Below are positions 11,601 to 22,599 of a stretch of DNA of 64,000 bases, in pieces (the stretch's first letter is position 1; each line of letters begins with the position of its first letter). A program made the position numbers and the translations under genes. Source of the DNA: Dama dama (taxonomy: Eukaryota; Chordata; Mammalia; Artiodactyla; Cervidae). Location of the stretch: contig NC_083701.1 of assembly GCF_033118175.1 (NCBI RefSeq), positions 66,363,001 to 66,427,000 of the forward strand. The letters are read 5' to 3'. Under the pieces are notes generated by a model, which saw nothing but the letters and a program-made list of their open reading frames with translations, made no database searches and was not told where the DNA came from.

Positions 11601-11989
11601 GCTAAATGGATGACTTCAGTGCGAGTTTCTTCTATTGCCTGGAGAGTTCTGTGTACCTGGGAGCTTTGCAGACATTCTCTTGTCCTCTCGTACCAGTGAG
11701 TGAACCCAGGGAAAATAAAGGAGCAGGGCTGCTCAGGATAGCAGTACCCTCAATAAAGTTGCAGTTAAAGAGTGTTTCTTTTTCTAAGAGCTACACAATA
11801 TGTTTCCCCACCCCAACTGACCATGCAAACTTAGTGCACTGCTGGCAGAAGTTGGTTTCAATGAGAAGACCTAAGGTCCTTCCTAAAGGATAACCACCCT
11901 GGTTTGCCTATGGTTCATACCACCAGGGGTCGTCCTTCTTAGCTTCAGGGATTTCAGCTGGAAAGATGGGATAATGCTTTAGGTAAAAC
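8684..11989. other. 3.3-kb single-copy-like block without ruminant SINEs
   Basis: No Bov SINE, BovB or young L1 is recognised here, in contrast to the flanks. The only low-complexity runs are short A/T runs (for example near 10937-10947 and 11340). The ORFs (8801-9055 minus, 9572-9769 minus, 11606-11893 plus) have no domain I recognise. It could hold ancestral noncoding sequence; no exon is supported. Confidence 0.5.
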
Positions 11990-12200
11990 TAAAGCTTCAG
12001 AATCAAATTGAAGTTTGAATCCTGACTCTTAATTTCTCAAAGCCCTCAGGCCCTCAACTTAAAATAGAGATTTAGCACTAATCTGACTGGCTAACTGTAA
12101 AAGAAATAAATGTGGGGAGTAGTTAGTGTAGAAGTTGGTATAAGTCAGCACTCAACGCGTGGGAACCCAGTATCATCATTTTATGTTTTATCGTCATTTA
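11990..12200 (-). repeat. MIR-like fragment (antisense)
   Basis: 'cagaatcaaattgaagtttg', 'aatcctgactcttaatttct' and the later 'gtcagcactcaacg' suggest antisense MIR. Weak. Confidence 0.3.
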
Positions 12201-12244
12201 TATTGATTCAAATTCTCAGAAATGGGAGAGATTTTGACCCTAAA

Positions 12245-12366
12245 AATGGCAAACCACTCCAGTACTCTTGCCTGAAGAATCCCTTGGACAGAGAAGCATG
12301 GTGGGCTACAGTCCATGGGGTCACAGAATTGGACATGACTGAGCGACTGATACACTAATACACATA
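12245..12366 (+). mobile_element. BovA SINE fragment
   Basis: 'aatggcaaaccactccagta', 'agtccatggggtcacag' and 'gacatgactgagcgactgat' form the A unit. The tRNA-like head is missing (5'-truncated). Confidence 0.8.
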
Positions 12367-12775
12367 ACACACAGTTCATTTGATAATATCTCAATCAAGT
12401 GGGTATCCAGCCTATGGTAAATTGTCAATAAGAAAGTTAAAATTAAAACATTTTAGGAAAAAAGGTTAAGTTGCTGTTTGATTTTATTTGACATTTGCGA
12501 TGAATTCTTTTTTTTTGTAAAAATTGACTGATTGCTCAAGTGCTTTAATAATTGTATCTTGATTGATTTATTTAATTGGATATTTGTTATCTGTTCACTG
12601 GCTTATCCATGTAAAAAAAAAAAATCACAATTCTGCACCTAACCAACATTAAAATTAGTAATTTTCCCCCAAAGCAATATACTTTGACCTAGAGAGTCAA
12701 ATTTTTTTCTTTTCCTCTTCAATTTAAGAAGTTTCTCTGTTGTGAAATTTTTCACCAAGACTTCTTCCTAATTGT
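12367..12775. other. AT-rich DNA, no gene
   Basis: About 400 bp of AT-rich sequence with T- and A-runs (12507-12516, 12613-12624). No recognised repeat. Confidence 0.45.
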
Positions 12776-12998
12776 GGGCTTCCCCAGTGGCTCAGAGGTA
12801 AAGAATTCACCTGCAATACAGGAGTCACAGGAGACATGGGTTTGATCCCTGAGTTGGGAAGATCTCCTGGAGGAGGGCATGGCAACCCAGTCCAGTGTTC
12901 TTGCTTGGAGAATCCCATTTACAGAGGAGTCCAGTGGGTTACAGTCCATAGGGTGCCAAAGAGTCAGACGTGACTGAAGCGACTTAGCACGTACACCC
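12776..12998 (+). mobile_element. Bov-tA SINE
   Basis: Full head 'gggcttccccagtggctcag' and A unit ending 'gactgaagcgacttagcacg'. A small duplication in the head repeats 'caggag' (ACAGGAGTCACAGGAGAC). The TSD CCTAATTGT lies at 12767-12775 and 12999-13007. Confidence 0.92.
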
Positions 12999-13296
12999 CC
13001 TAATTGTTCTAACTTCTTCCCTAAAAATACCTGTAACTCTGAGCTCAGCTCTGTTTCTTTGGTCTCCATATTGAGTACATTCTTTTCAATTATTTCAATA
13101 TTTATTCTTTTTCACTTCAAATTTTTCTCCATGGGATTACCAGTTCATCTTCTCCTTTAATTATCCTTTATAGTTACTTTGTCACTTCTGTACATGTCTC
13201 AAATGTACTTATAAATGTCCTTATAGTTCTTTCTGAATTGAATTAATCTAGATTATATCAGAACACAGATTCCAAGGTTTTTTCTATCAAAGGGAT

Positions 13297-13624
13297 GAAA
13301 GTGAAAGTGAAAGTCGCTCAATCATGTCCAGCTCTTTGTGACCCCATGGACTATAGAGTTTATGGAGTTCTCCAGGCCAGAATACTGGAGTGGGTAGCTG
13401 TCCCCTTCTCCAGGGGATCTTCCCAACGCGGGGATCGAACCGAGGTCTCCCACATTACAGGCAGTCTTTATCAGCTGAACCACAAGGGAAGCCCAAGAAT
13501 ACTGGAGTGGGTAGCCTATCTCTTCTCCAGGAATCGAACCAGGGATCTTCCCAACCCAGGAGTCGAACCAGGGTCTCCCACATTGCAGGTGGATTCTTTA
13601 CCAACTGAGCTATCAGGGAAGCCC
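13297..13624 (-). mobile_element. Bov-tA SINE with duplicated tRNA-like head
   Basis: Read antisense, one A unit ('gaaagtcgctcaatcatg') is followed by two tRNA-like units in tandem. One ends 'cagctgaaccacaagggaag', the other 'caactgagctatcagggaag', each preceded by 'gatcgaacc' or 'gtcgaacc' B-box-like sequence. The TSD AT(C/T)AAAGGGAT lies at 13286-13296 and 13625-13635. The same layout recurs at 37345-37673, so it is a subfamily rather than a private event. Confidence 0.9.
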
Positions 13625-13964
13625 ATTAAAGGGATAAATCTATGCAAAAACAATCTTCCTCCTTAAACAACAACAACAACAAATCCTAACAAGAGTTTAG
13701 GTAAAATATTGAAAGAAAGATACCTCTGTTTCATCTTAGCATCACTAAAACTGGAAAAGTCTCCAGGTTAGCAGAGTGTACACCAGGAACAACCACAGAA
13801 CACTTGTACCAGCATTCCCCACGCCTATGCCCATGCAAGATGCTGCTCATGGGACCCCATCTTCTTTACCATGGATCCCGTGTGATACCTCAGAGTTCTT
13901 CATCACAGCTCTCCCAGAAGCTACTAGCCATCAGTTGGAATTGGCATACGTTAGGAAATCTATT

Positions 13965-14178
13965 GGGGCTTTCTTGGTGGCTCAGATGGTAAAGAATCTA
14001 CCTGCAATGTGGGAGACCTGGGTTCAAACCCTGGTTTGGGAAGATCCCCTGGAGAAGGAAATGGCCACCCACTCCAGTATTCTTGCCTGAAGAATCCTGT
14101 GGACAGGAGACTTGTGGGCTACCATCCATGGGGTAGTAAAGAGTTGGACATGACTGAGCGACTAACACACACATTTTT
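13965..14178 (+). mobile_element. Bov-tA SINE
   Basis: Complete element from 'ggggctttcttggtggctca' through 'ggttcaaaccctggtttggg' to 'gactgagcgactaacacaca'. No clear TSD. Confidence 0.9.
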
Positions 14179-15089
14179 AGCTCAGCAGTAACAAAATGTG
14201 CAATACAAAATATTTTTTTAAGCTTCCAGTGAAAATTTTAAGGATTTTTATTAAGTAACTATTTGCATTGTATGGTTGTCCTCCTGTGGATAGGTAATGA
14301 TCAGTGTTTCCCAAATTGCTGTTCCTTAACAGATCCCTGTAATTGAGATCAATTTTCCTGGGTATTGCCTACTCTGGCTTTTTGACCCCTTTTGTTCTAC
14401 CTACTTTTCAAGAAGACCTTCTAGTGCCCTTTGCTGCTTTTTTGTGGAGAGAGCAATCAGGCGTGCCCAGGGTAGGACCTTGATTTGAGCATCAGGTTGG
14501 TCTGTCTCACATCTGATCAAGTGGCTATTAGAACAGCATTCGAAACCCCAGACACCGAGGACTTTAACCAGAGGTCCACTGCTATCCTGACCCAATAGTC
14601 TTTGGGGTCCTATGGTCAGTGTTGACTACATTGGCCAAAGGCAGGTATCTGCCTCATGGTGACATTATCCTGTCCAAGAGTCACAGCCTAGATGTGGTTT
14701 TCTCCCTATAAAACTCACCATTTCATCTATTTCATCTCTGGCCCATATGAGATCATCTTTAAACCTTTATCCACTATAAATTATCCTCACCTTAAAAAGC
14801 AGGCATCCTACTTTTCAGACTTATTCCTGTAAGTCACACCTGAAATACAGTTTTAGATTTTTCCACCAGCCTCTGAAGCCCCAGAGCTCACTCTGCCCGA
14901 TCTTGTTTGTGATGCTCTTTCTCGGTAATGGCACACCCACCCACCTACCCCTCAGCCGTCATTCTCAACTTCCCTCCCTTGCACCCCACACCCAAGCCTC
15001 CATCAGTCCTTTCACCTCCACATTTGCAAGGCTTGCCGTATCAGAGCACTTTTCACCACTTACGGTATGAGTATCCTAATCTGCATCAC
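14179..15089. other. No gene or recognised repeat
   Basis: About 900 bp, partly pyrimidine-rich. ORFs 14401-14595 minus and 14928-15203 plus have no recognisable domain. Confidence 0.45.
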
Positions 15090-15665
15090 TGTTATCATTC
15101 ACATGTTCCACTGAACTACACTCCGAACTCTCTTGACTCCTTCCATCCAGTCTCTAATGAGCACCACGTAACCCTTTTTAAGACAAAGTCAGATCAATCA
15201 TAACACGTCTGTGATCAAACAGTCCATTGGTTTCCCCCGGTCTCACTCAAAATCAAATAGTGTGTCACTTGTCCCACAGCTCCGCCACCACCAGCTGGCT
15301 CGTGTTTACCTCCCCAACCATATCCCCTTCCTCTGTCCCCCTCACTCAGCCTGCTCTCCCACATGGTGTGACACTGGACACATTGCACTTTGGAAAGCAG
15401 ACCCCAGTCCAAACACTTCCCACCCTAGGGTCTTGGAGTGTGTTCCCTCACCTGGAATGCTCCTCCCCATAGATCTGCATGGCTCAGTCTTCTGCTTAAT
15501 CCAAGTCTCTGCTTACTCTTTCTTCATCAGAGGTGACACACTTTCCCATTTTCTTATCTTCCTAAGCTTTCCTTCACATCGTGTGTATTCACTTATTGAA
15601 CTGTTGAACACACATCCTCTTCACTGGATGGTAGAAGGTTCATGAGGGCGTGGATTTGGTATAGG
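15090..15665 (+). repeat. L2-type LINE remnant
   Basis: 'cagtctctaatgagcacc', 'caatcataacacgtctgtga', 'ggaatgctcctccccataga' and 'atggtagaaggttcatgagg' follow the L2 3' half in order. The 144-codon ORF at 15211-15645 lies inside and is an open frame in pyrimidine-rich repeat DNA, not a gene. Confidence 0.5.
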
Positions 15666-15867
15666 GCACTAGAGCACCGCAGCAAGATGCATGAAGAATT
15701 GATGTCTGACAAGGCATTGTTGAGTGATTAAAGGAAGAAACATCCAGAGAGCTTTGCAAAGAGGTTACATGGAAGGCTGGAGTAGTTTCAGAGCATCAAG
15801 GCCCACGTCCAATCTAAAAAGAAGTAAAGCCAATGACTCTTCTTCCTAAATGTGCATCCCCACCCCA

Positions 15868-16266
15868 TGCTGAGCACCGAAGAATTGATGCTTTTGAACT
15901 GTCGTGTTGGAGGAGACTCTTGAGAGTCCCTTGGACTGCAAGGATATCCAATCAGTCCATCCTAAAGGAGATCAGTCCTGGGTGTTCATTGGAAGGACTG
16001 ATGCTGAAGCTGAAGCTCCAATACTTTGGCCATCTGATGCAAAGAGCCAACTCATTGGAAAAGACTCTGATGCTGGGAAAGATTGAAGGCAGGAGAAGGG
16101 GAAGACAGAGGATGAGATGGTTGGATGGCATCACCGACTCAATGGACATGAGTCTGGATAGACTCCTTGAGCTGGTGATGGACAGGGAAGCCTGGTGTGC
16201 TGTAGTCCATGGGGTCACAAAGAGTCGCAAGTGACTGAGTGATTGAACTGAACTGAATTGAACTGA
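15868..16266 (+). mobile_element. BovB (RTE LINE) 3'-end copy
   Basis: The 3' part of BovB ORF2 and its tail. It starts near 'gctgagcaccgaagaattga' and encodes the motif 'IDAFELSCWRRLLRVPWTAR' (the usual residue after LWCW is altered to SCW). It ends in repeated CTGAA units. The frame stays open from 15833 to 16234 (133 codons), so it is relatively young. The reverse-transcriptase core lies upstream and is absent. Confidence 0.88.
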
Positions 16267-17551
16267 CGCCATGGTTCTGCACCAGCCTTGAGCCCTCACT
16301 GGTTACAGTGAAGACTTTGCTGGATAAACCAAGGTTCAGAGAGTGGAAGCTTGTGAGCCATCACCACTGCTGCCCCTTACCTCATCGTGGGCCCATGATT
16401 CCTGCCAAATAATCCAACAGCTCTCAGTAATAGTGAACAAATGAGTTCAGTCTCCTGAAGAGTGTGGTGAGTAGGTGCTTTGAAAACCTAAACTGAGCCA
16501 CTGAGGCATAAAGATGAGCCCAGCGTTACATAGGCAGGTGAACAAGAAATTAGTGTTAAAATCTAGACTACTTCCTTTCTTCTCTCAGGTGTTGACTATC
16601 ACAAATGTGTTTGGAGCTGGTTCAAGTTTTTCATGGATGTTTCATCTGAATAGGAATGAAAGGAAGAGAGGTCCTAAAAGATAGACTGTTAATTTTCCAA
16701 AGTGGTGGTCTTTGTGTGATACAACAGATGAGCTTAAGTAATTAGAGCCTTAGCAAGCCTCCCTTTGGGTTTCTCTGACTGCTTCTCTGTTTGCAGACAT
16801 AATATTCCGTTTCTCCAAAACATCTCTGGTTACCAAAAGTAAATTTTGTGGGAAAATGGTGACGACGGGCAAACAAAGAGTTAACACAACCAAAACAAAA
16901 AATCCAGTTTGAAATATTTTTACAGCGTTCTTTACACTCGAGCCCGGTGGAGAAAAAACAGCATTTTAAGTGCTGCTCTTTTTCCCATTAGGTTGTCTGC
17001 TTTTACAGGTGGCCAATTTCAGTGAGATCTGAAGGCAAAAGGCTCACGCAGAGATGGTCTGGAGCAGAAAGACTTGACCCGCCTGCCCCCCTGCCCATGC
17101 ATACAACATAATCACTCACAAAATAGATACTAAAATAATGTTAGCAGCTGCCTGGCCTAAACTAATGAAACCGAACACATTGAGAGACAAGGCAGAAAGC
17201 CTGTCCTTAGCTCACCCCCTCGGGCCTCAGCATTACAGCTTCCCTGGCCTGAGTTAACAGAGATCAAACCAAATGGCTTTTTGCACCTCCCTTCTTTTCC
17301 TTGTGTCATTCTGACACTCTTTTTTTTTTTTTTTCCTAGCAGGTCTTGACTCAATGAATTTAAACGCCCTTCTCTTTCTCACTCACCACATGCAAACTTT
17401 AATTAAGGCTGTCTCTATATAACACTAAAATAACTTGTTGAGATGTGAAACAGTCAGATCACCGAGTTTGAGGCCATAAGAAGAGGGAGAGGGAAGGTCA
17501 AAGAGGAACATGAATGATGGCAAAAAATACCCCAGATGTTTAGACAGGCTT
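16267..17551. other. Mostly single-copy DNA; possible MIR fragment
   Basis: About 1.3 kb. Around 16480-16610, 'actgagccactgaggcataa' and 'aaattagtgttaaaatctag' look like a MIR core, but weakly. A T-run lies at 17321-17334. No coding evidence. Confidence 0.35.
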
Positions 17552-18325
17552 GTGTTTTTTTTTTATTTTTAATTGAAATATAGCTGATTTCAATGCTATG
17601 TTAGTTTCAGGTATACAGCCAAGTAATTTTGTTAGACATATATATATATATATATAGCTATATTATTTTATATATTTTATTTTTTATTTTTTTTATTATT
17701 ATTTTTTTCATTTATTTTTATTAGTTGGAGGCCAATCACTTTACAATATTGCAGTGGGTTTTGTCATATACTGACATGAATCAGCCATGGATTTACATGT
17801 ATTCCTCATCCCGATCCCCCCTCCCACCTCCCTCTCTACCCAGTCCTTCTGGGTCTTCCCAGTGCACCAGGCATATATTATTTTTTTTAAATTCCTTTCC
17901 ATTTTGGTCTATAATAAGATATTGAATATAGTTCCTTTTGCTATATAGTAAATCCTTATTGTTTGCTTTATATGTGGTAGTGTGCTTCTGTTAATCCCGT
18001 ACTTCTAATATATCTCTTCCCCCACTTTCCCCTTTAGGAAGCATACTTTTTTTTTTTTTTCTCCTATGTCTGAAGTCTGTTTCTGTTTTGTAAATACGTT
18101 AATTTGTACTATGTTAAAATTTTCAAATAAAAGCGATGTCATATAACATGTCTTTCTCTGACTTACTTCACTTCATATGACCATCTCTAGGTTCATCCTA
18201 AAGGACTGAGCAATATTCCCTAGTACACATGTACCACATCTTTATCCATTTATCTGTTGGTGAACACTTAGGTTGCTTCCATGCCTTGGCTATTGTAAAC
18301 AGTGCCATTATGAGTAAATAGGTTG
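17552..18325 (-). mobile_element. L1 3' end (antisense), older copy
   Basis: Antisense L1 3'UTR and ORF2 end. It opens 'aattgaaatatagctgattt' and passes 'gatattgaatatagttcctt', 'gtctttctctgacttacttc' and 'gtacacatgtaccacatctt' to 'ccttggctattgtaaac'. It is interrupted by a second L1 tail at 17670-17873. Confidence 0.7.
17670..17873 (-). mobile_element. Nested young L1 3'-end insertion
   Basis: 'tattagttggaggccaatca' through 'cccccctcccacctccctct' to 'cccagtgcaccaggc' is the ruminant L1 tail in antisense, 5'-truncated to about 200 bp. It sits in the older L1 with TSD TATATTATTTT at 17659-17669 and 17874-17884 (identical). Confidence 0.75.
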
Positions 18326-18497
18326 CTTTTCAAGGCATTCTCTGCTTTTGGCTGTAGGCTCCCTGCCTTGCCCTTCCCTTTAATTGTAGGGGACAAGCAT
18401 TTCCTCACTAAGGCAGATCTACCTTTCTCTAAAGCCATTCTCTTCACCTTGATGCCCATAAGCTTCCTACACTTTATCATCTCTGTGTTATGAATGT

Positions 18498-18697
18498 AGG
18501 GGCTTCCCTTGTGGTTCAGCGGGTAAAGAATCTGCCTTCAATGCAGGAAACCTGGGTTTGATCCCTGGGTTGGGAAGATCCCCTGGAGAAGGGAAAGTCT
18601 ACCCACTCCAGTATTCTGGCCTGGAGAATTCCATGGACTATAAAGTCCATGGGGTCGCAAGAAGTCAGACATGACTGAGCAACTTTCACTTTCACTT
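18498..18697 (+). mobile_element. Bov-tA SINE
   Basis: 'ggggcttcccttgtggttca' through 'gggtttgatccctgggttgg' to 'gactgagcaactttcacttt'. The TSD TTATGAATGT lies at 18488-18497 and 18698-18707. Confidence 0.92.
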
Positions 18698-18707
18698 TTA
18701 TGAATGT

Positions 18708-19699
18708 TAGCACTTTTATGGATTGTTGATCTTTCATGAAAGAGAAATCTGAAGTTCAAAGGTAAATACCAAATCCACAGCTTCAATAAAAGATTAACTT
18801 TAAAAATTTAAATAAATAATACATTTTGAAAAAATTTTTTAATATTCATTTAAAAAATTCAATGCCAAGTGGGAACATAACTTGCTTTTCTCAACTTAAA
18901 GGTTTCAAAGGAATGAATACTGATTCAGATGCCTTCCAGTACTAACAGTAAATGAGCTTATATAGTTGTTGTAAAAGAACTTCCAGACCCCATTTCTCCT
19001 TCCTGTAGCTTACGTGGCTTATACAATAGTGATCGTGGAATGAGTGAAAAGGTAGCTGTTCCTTAGCTTTGCAGACTTCAGAGATGTTTATTAGCTGTAC
19101 ATGGGAAGTTTCACTATTATTGTCCAATGATTCATTGCAAGTTGGAGTTACAAAATTCCCTTCAAGTTGCAATAAGAAAAGGACAAAACCCAGAGGCTGT
19201 AGTCACAGGGAAAATGAAGAGAGCAGAAGAATAAGGTAAGCCACTCCCGGTTAATCCGCATGTGACCCAATTGTTCTGCTGAATGTATTGGAGAAAGCAA
19301 CCCTCCTTAGGAAGGTGGTCCATGAATTCTTCTGTTTAAAATCTGAACTTTTGAAATATTTCAAATATGAAAATTGACAGTGACAATAGAACTGGCTCTA
19401 ACAGTTATCATCCAAAGTTATTGAGCTTTGGTTGCAACATGTCCGGTCCCTGGAGTATAATGAATATAATAACAGCTTTTAATTTGCTCCGACAGTGGTG
19501 ACAAGTAGCATTTATTAGTTGCTTTTGTGTATTTTGAATTTATTGTCTAATTAATCATGACTGTTGCATTCTAAGTAAACCTATATTACTTAAAAAATAA
19601 TTTAAAATTCTTAAAAATGGTTGTTTTAAAAGGTAATTTGGTTATTTGAACTCTCGAGACTGGACTGTTACTTTCAGAAGGATGATTTGACAATGTGTA
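18708..19699. other. No gene or recognised repeat
   Basis: About 1 kb of AT-rich single-copy-like sequence. ORF 18942-19172 minus (76 codons) has no recognisable domain. Confidence 0.45.
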
Positions 19700-20260
19700 T
19701 AAGAATTATATATATTCTTTTAAACCAAAAGTACCAATTCAATTCAAAAATTTCAATTCCAATTTAATTTAAAAATTCCAATACAAATTTATACAATAAC
19801 ATGTACACAGATACTCATTGCTACATTATTTACAAGTGGGAAGACTAGAAATAGCCTGTTCATTCAAAAGCATTTTTATAACTGAATTATGGAGCATTCA
19901 CAGCAAAATTAGAAGTATAGACTCTGAAGTCAGAAGACTCAGTTTACATTTTAGTTCTATCTAGCTGTGAGAACTTAATCAAGATCATATACTTGCATGA
20001 GCCTGTTTTTTTTTTAACCTGTAAAATAGGGAAAATAATATAACCTAGCTATCGATGGCTATGAGTGAAGCTTTAGTAAGATGAACCACATAAATAACTC
20101 AGCACAGTGTCAGGAATGCAATGAGCACTCAATAAATGTTATCATTCTTTCTATTATGATTATTGGAACAATTCTATGGACAATTACATAGCTATTAAAA
20201 ATGATAAACTAGCTTAACTTGTTGGCATGGAAAGATGTTCATCATCATAAAACACATCAA
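19700..20260 (+). repeat. Old L1 (L1ME-like) fragment, MIR-interrupted
   Basis: 'cagatactcattgctacatt' and 'gactagaaatagcctg' on the left, then 'attacatagctattaaaaat' and 'ggcatggaaagatgttcatc' on the right, follow the sense order of an old L1 ORF2 3' end. A MIR lies between them. Confidence 0.4.
19912..20160 (-). repeat. MIR SINE (antisense)
   Basis: 'tatagactctgaagtcagaa', 'acctgtaaaatagggaaaat' and 'gcaatgagcactcaataaat' give the antisense MIR from head to tail, fairly complete. Confidence 0.55.
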
Positions 20261-20499
20261 CAACCAATTTTACCCTTCTTCCTCAATGACCATCATATCC
20301 AACTCCATCAGAGCACAAAGCTATAAGGATATGAACCATGGTTGCCTTGTTCTCCACTGAAACCTCTGAGCTTAGAAAATACCTATCACATAGAGGCCAC
20401 TCCATAACATTTTATTTATTTTTTGGACACAAATCTTTTATTTTAAAATATCCTGATTGCAGCTAGGCAAGTGGTAACCTTAAGTTAATTGGTGGGTTT

Positions 20500-20780
20500 T
20501 TTTCCCCCTTCTTTTTCCTTTTTTAATTGGAGGGTAATTACTTCATAATGTTGTGTTGTTTCTGTCAAATGGCAACAGATCAGCCATAATTTTATATATA
20601 TACATATATATATTTATACACACACACACATATATATGTGTGTGTGTGTGTCTGTGTGTGTGTGTGTATTATCCTTCCTTCTCTCTTGAGCCTCCCTCCA
20701 CACCCCCTAACTGATCCCAGCCCTCTAGAGCTTGTGACCTGTCAAACTCTAGACAAATGTCATTTTGTTAACATGGTGTA
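20500..20780 (-). mobile_element. L1 3'UTR (antisense) with compound dinucleotide repeat
   Basis: 'ttttaattggagggtaatta' begins the antisense L1 tail. A compound repeat at 20594-20668 runs from TATATA through CACACA to TATATA and TGTGTG. Because (CA)n and (TG)n are complementary, this part can fold on itself. 'gagcctccctccacaccccc' is L1 3'UTR. This is the outer end of the rearranged L1 at 20.5-22.6 kb. Confidence 0.65.
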
Positions 20781-21001
20781 TTTCAGTTTGTTAATATGGT
20801 GTATCACATTGATTGATCTGCATATACTGAAGAATCCTTGCATCCCTGGGATAAATCCCACTTGATCATGGTGTATGATCCTTTTAACATGTTGTATACC
20901 CTGAGAAAAACCACAATTCAAAAAGACACATGTACCCCACTGTTTACTGAAACAGTTCACTGCAAGCAGTTTGCAGTAGCCAAGACATGGAAACAGCCTA
21001 G
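20781..21001. repeat. Left arm of L1 inverted duplication
   Basis: About 221 bp that pair, as reverse complement, with 21422-21628. The arm contains two L1 pieces in opposite orientation: an antisense reverse-transcriptase segment ('cacttgatcatggtgtatga'), then a sense ORF2 3' segment ('agccaagacatggaaacagc'). The junction is at about 20895-20903. Confidence 0.75.
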
Positions 21002-21421
21002 TTGTTTAGATGTCACCTGTCAACCTCTGTCATCACAGAGCACCAAGCTGGGCTCCTTGTGCTATATAGCAGCTTCACACTTGGTATCTATTTTACACAT
21101 GGCAGTGTATATATGCCTATACTACCACCTCAGTTTGTCTTAATCTCTTCTTCCCTGCTGTGCTACAAGTCTGTTTTCTACATCTGAGCTTCCATTTCTT
21201 CTCTGTAAAGAGGTTCATCAGTACCATTTTCTAGACCCGTATATATGCATTAATATATGATATTTGTTTTTCTCTTGCTGACTTTCTTCACTCTGTATAA
21301 CAGGCTCTAGGTTCAACCATCTCACTACAATTGACTTAAATTCATTCTTTCTATGGCTGAGTAACATTCCATTGTAAATATGTACCACATCTTCCTTGTC
21401 TGTTCATCTGTCAATGAACAT
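21002..21421 (-). mobile_element. Spacer between inverted arms: antisense L1 3'UTR
   Basis: 'cctctgtcatcacagagcac' through 'cctcagtttgtcttaatctc' and 'gctgactttcttcactctgt' to 'gtaccacatcttccttgtct' is antisense L1 3'UTR and ORF2 end, lying as the loop between the two arms. Confidence 0.7.
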
Positions 21422-21628
21422 CTAGGCTGTTTCAATGTCTTAGCTATTGTAAATGGTGTTGCAGTGAACATTGGGGCACATGTGTCTTTTTGAATTGTGG
21501 TTTTCTCAGGGTATACAACACATTAAAAGGATCATACACCATGATCAAGCGGGGTTTATCCCAGAGATGCCATATTCTTTGATACGCGCAGATCAATCAA
21601 CGTGATACACCATATTAACAAATTGAAA
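21422..21628. repeat. Right arm of L1 inverted duplication
   Basis: Reverse-complement partner of 20781-21001. It holds the same chimeric junction ('ctcagggtatacaacacatt' at 21505-21524, mirrored on the left as 'acatgttgtataccctgag'). The sense reverse-transcriptase segment then continues beyond the arm. Confidence 0.75.
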
Positions 21629-22570
21629 GATTAAAAACCGTATCATCATTTTAATAGATGTAGAGAAAGCTTTCCTCAAAATTCAACATCCATTTATGAT
21701 TAAAAAAAAAACTATCTAGAAAATTGGCATTGAAGGAACATGCCTCAACATAATAAAGGCCATACACAACAAATCCATAGCAAACTTTATACTCAGTGAT
21801 GGAAAACTGAAAACATTTCCTCTAAGATCAGGAACAAGACAAGGGTGCCCACTCTCACTACTATTACAAAATGTACTTCTGTAAATCAAAAGTGTTAGTT
21901 GCTCAGTCATGTCCAACTCTTTGAGACCTCATGGACTGTACCCCATCAAGCTCCTCTGTCCTTGGAATTCTCCAGGCAAGAATACTGGAGTGGGTAATTA
22001 TTCCTTCTTTAAGGGAATCTTCTCAACCCAAGGATCGAACCCAGGTCTCTTGCACTGCAAGCAGATTCTTTACCATCTGAGCCACTAGGGAAACCCCTTG
22101 GAAGTCCTAGCCACAGCAATTACAGAAGAAAAAAGAAATAAAGGAATCCAGATTGGAAAAGAAGAAGTAAAACTCTCACTGTTTGGAGATGACAATGATA
22201 CTAACACATAGAAAATCCTAAAGATGCTACCAGAAAATTCGTAGAGCTAATCAATGAATTTAGTAAGGTCATAGGATACAGAATTAATACACAGAAATCC
22301 TTTGTATTCCTATACAATAATAATGAAAAATCAGGGAAAAAATTAAGGAAATGATCCCATTCCCCTTTGCAACAAAAAGAATAAAGCACCCAGGAATAAA
22401 CTACTTAAAGAGACAAAAAACCTGTATGAAGAAAACTATAAGACACTGATGAAAGAAATCAAAGACAACACAAAAAGATGGAGAAATATATCATTTTCTT
22501 GGATTGGAAAAATCAAAATGACTATACTACCTAAAGCAAACTATAGATTTAATGCCATAATTACTAACAC
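21515..22570 (+). pseudogene. L1 ORF2 fragment, SINE-interrupted
   Basis: Sense L1 ORF2 from the reverse-transcriptase region onward: 'aggatcatacaccatgatca', 'gatgtagagaaagctttcct', 'aagacaagggtgcccactct', then beyond the SINE 'gtttggagatgacaatgata' (the catalytic region, much altered), 'aggatacagaattaatacac' and 'cttggattggaaaaatcaaa'. It is broken by stops and cannot encode a working enzyme. ORF2 normally supplies endonuclease and reverse transcriptase for L1 and SINE mobilisation. Confidence 0.65.
21887..22097 (-). mobile_element. Bov-tA SINE
   Basis: Antisense copy ('gttgctcagtcatgtccaac', 'actggagtgggtaattattc', 'catctgagccactagggaaa') inserted in the L1 ORF2 fragment. No clear TSD. Confidence 0.9.
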
Positions 22571-22599
22571 TTAATACTTTATTAAATGAAATAAATTTA

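Noticed and set aside
15211..15645. 144-codon ORF (plus strand)
   Set aside because: It lies in an L2-like, pyrimidine-rich stretch; no domain, no splice or start context, and overlapping open frames exist on both strands.
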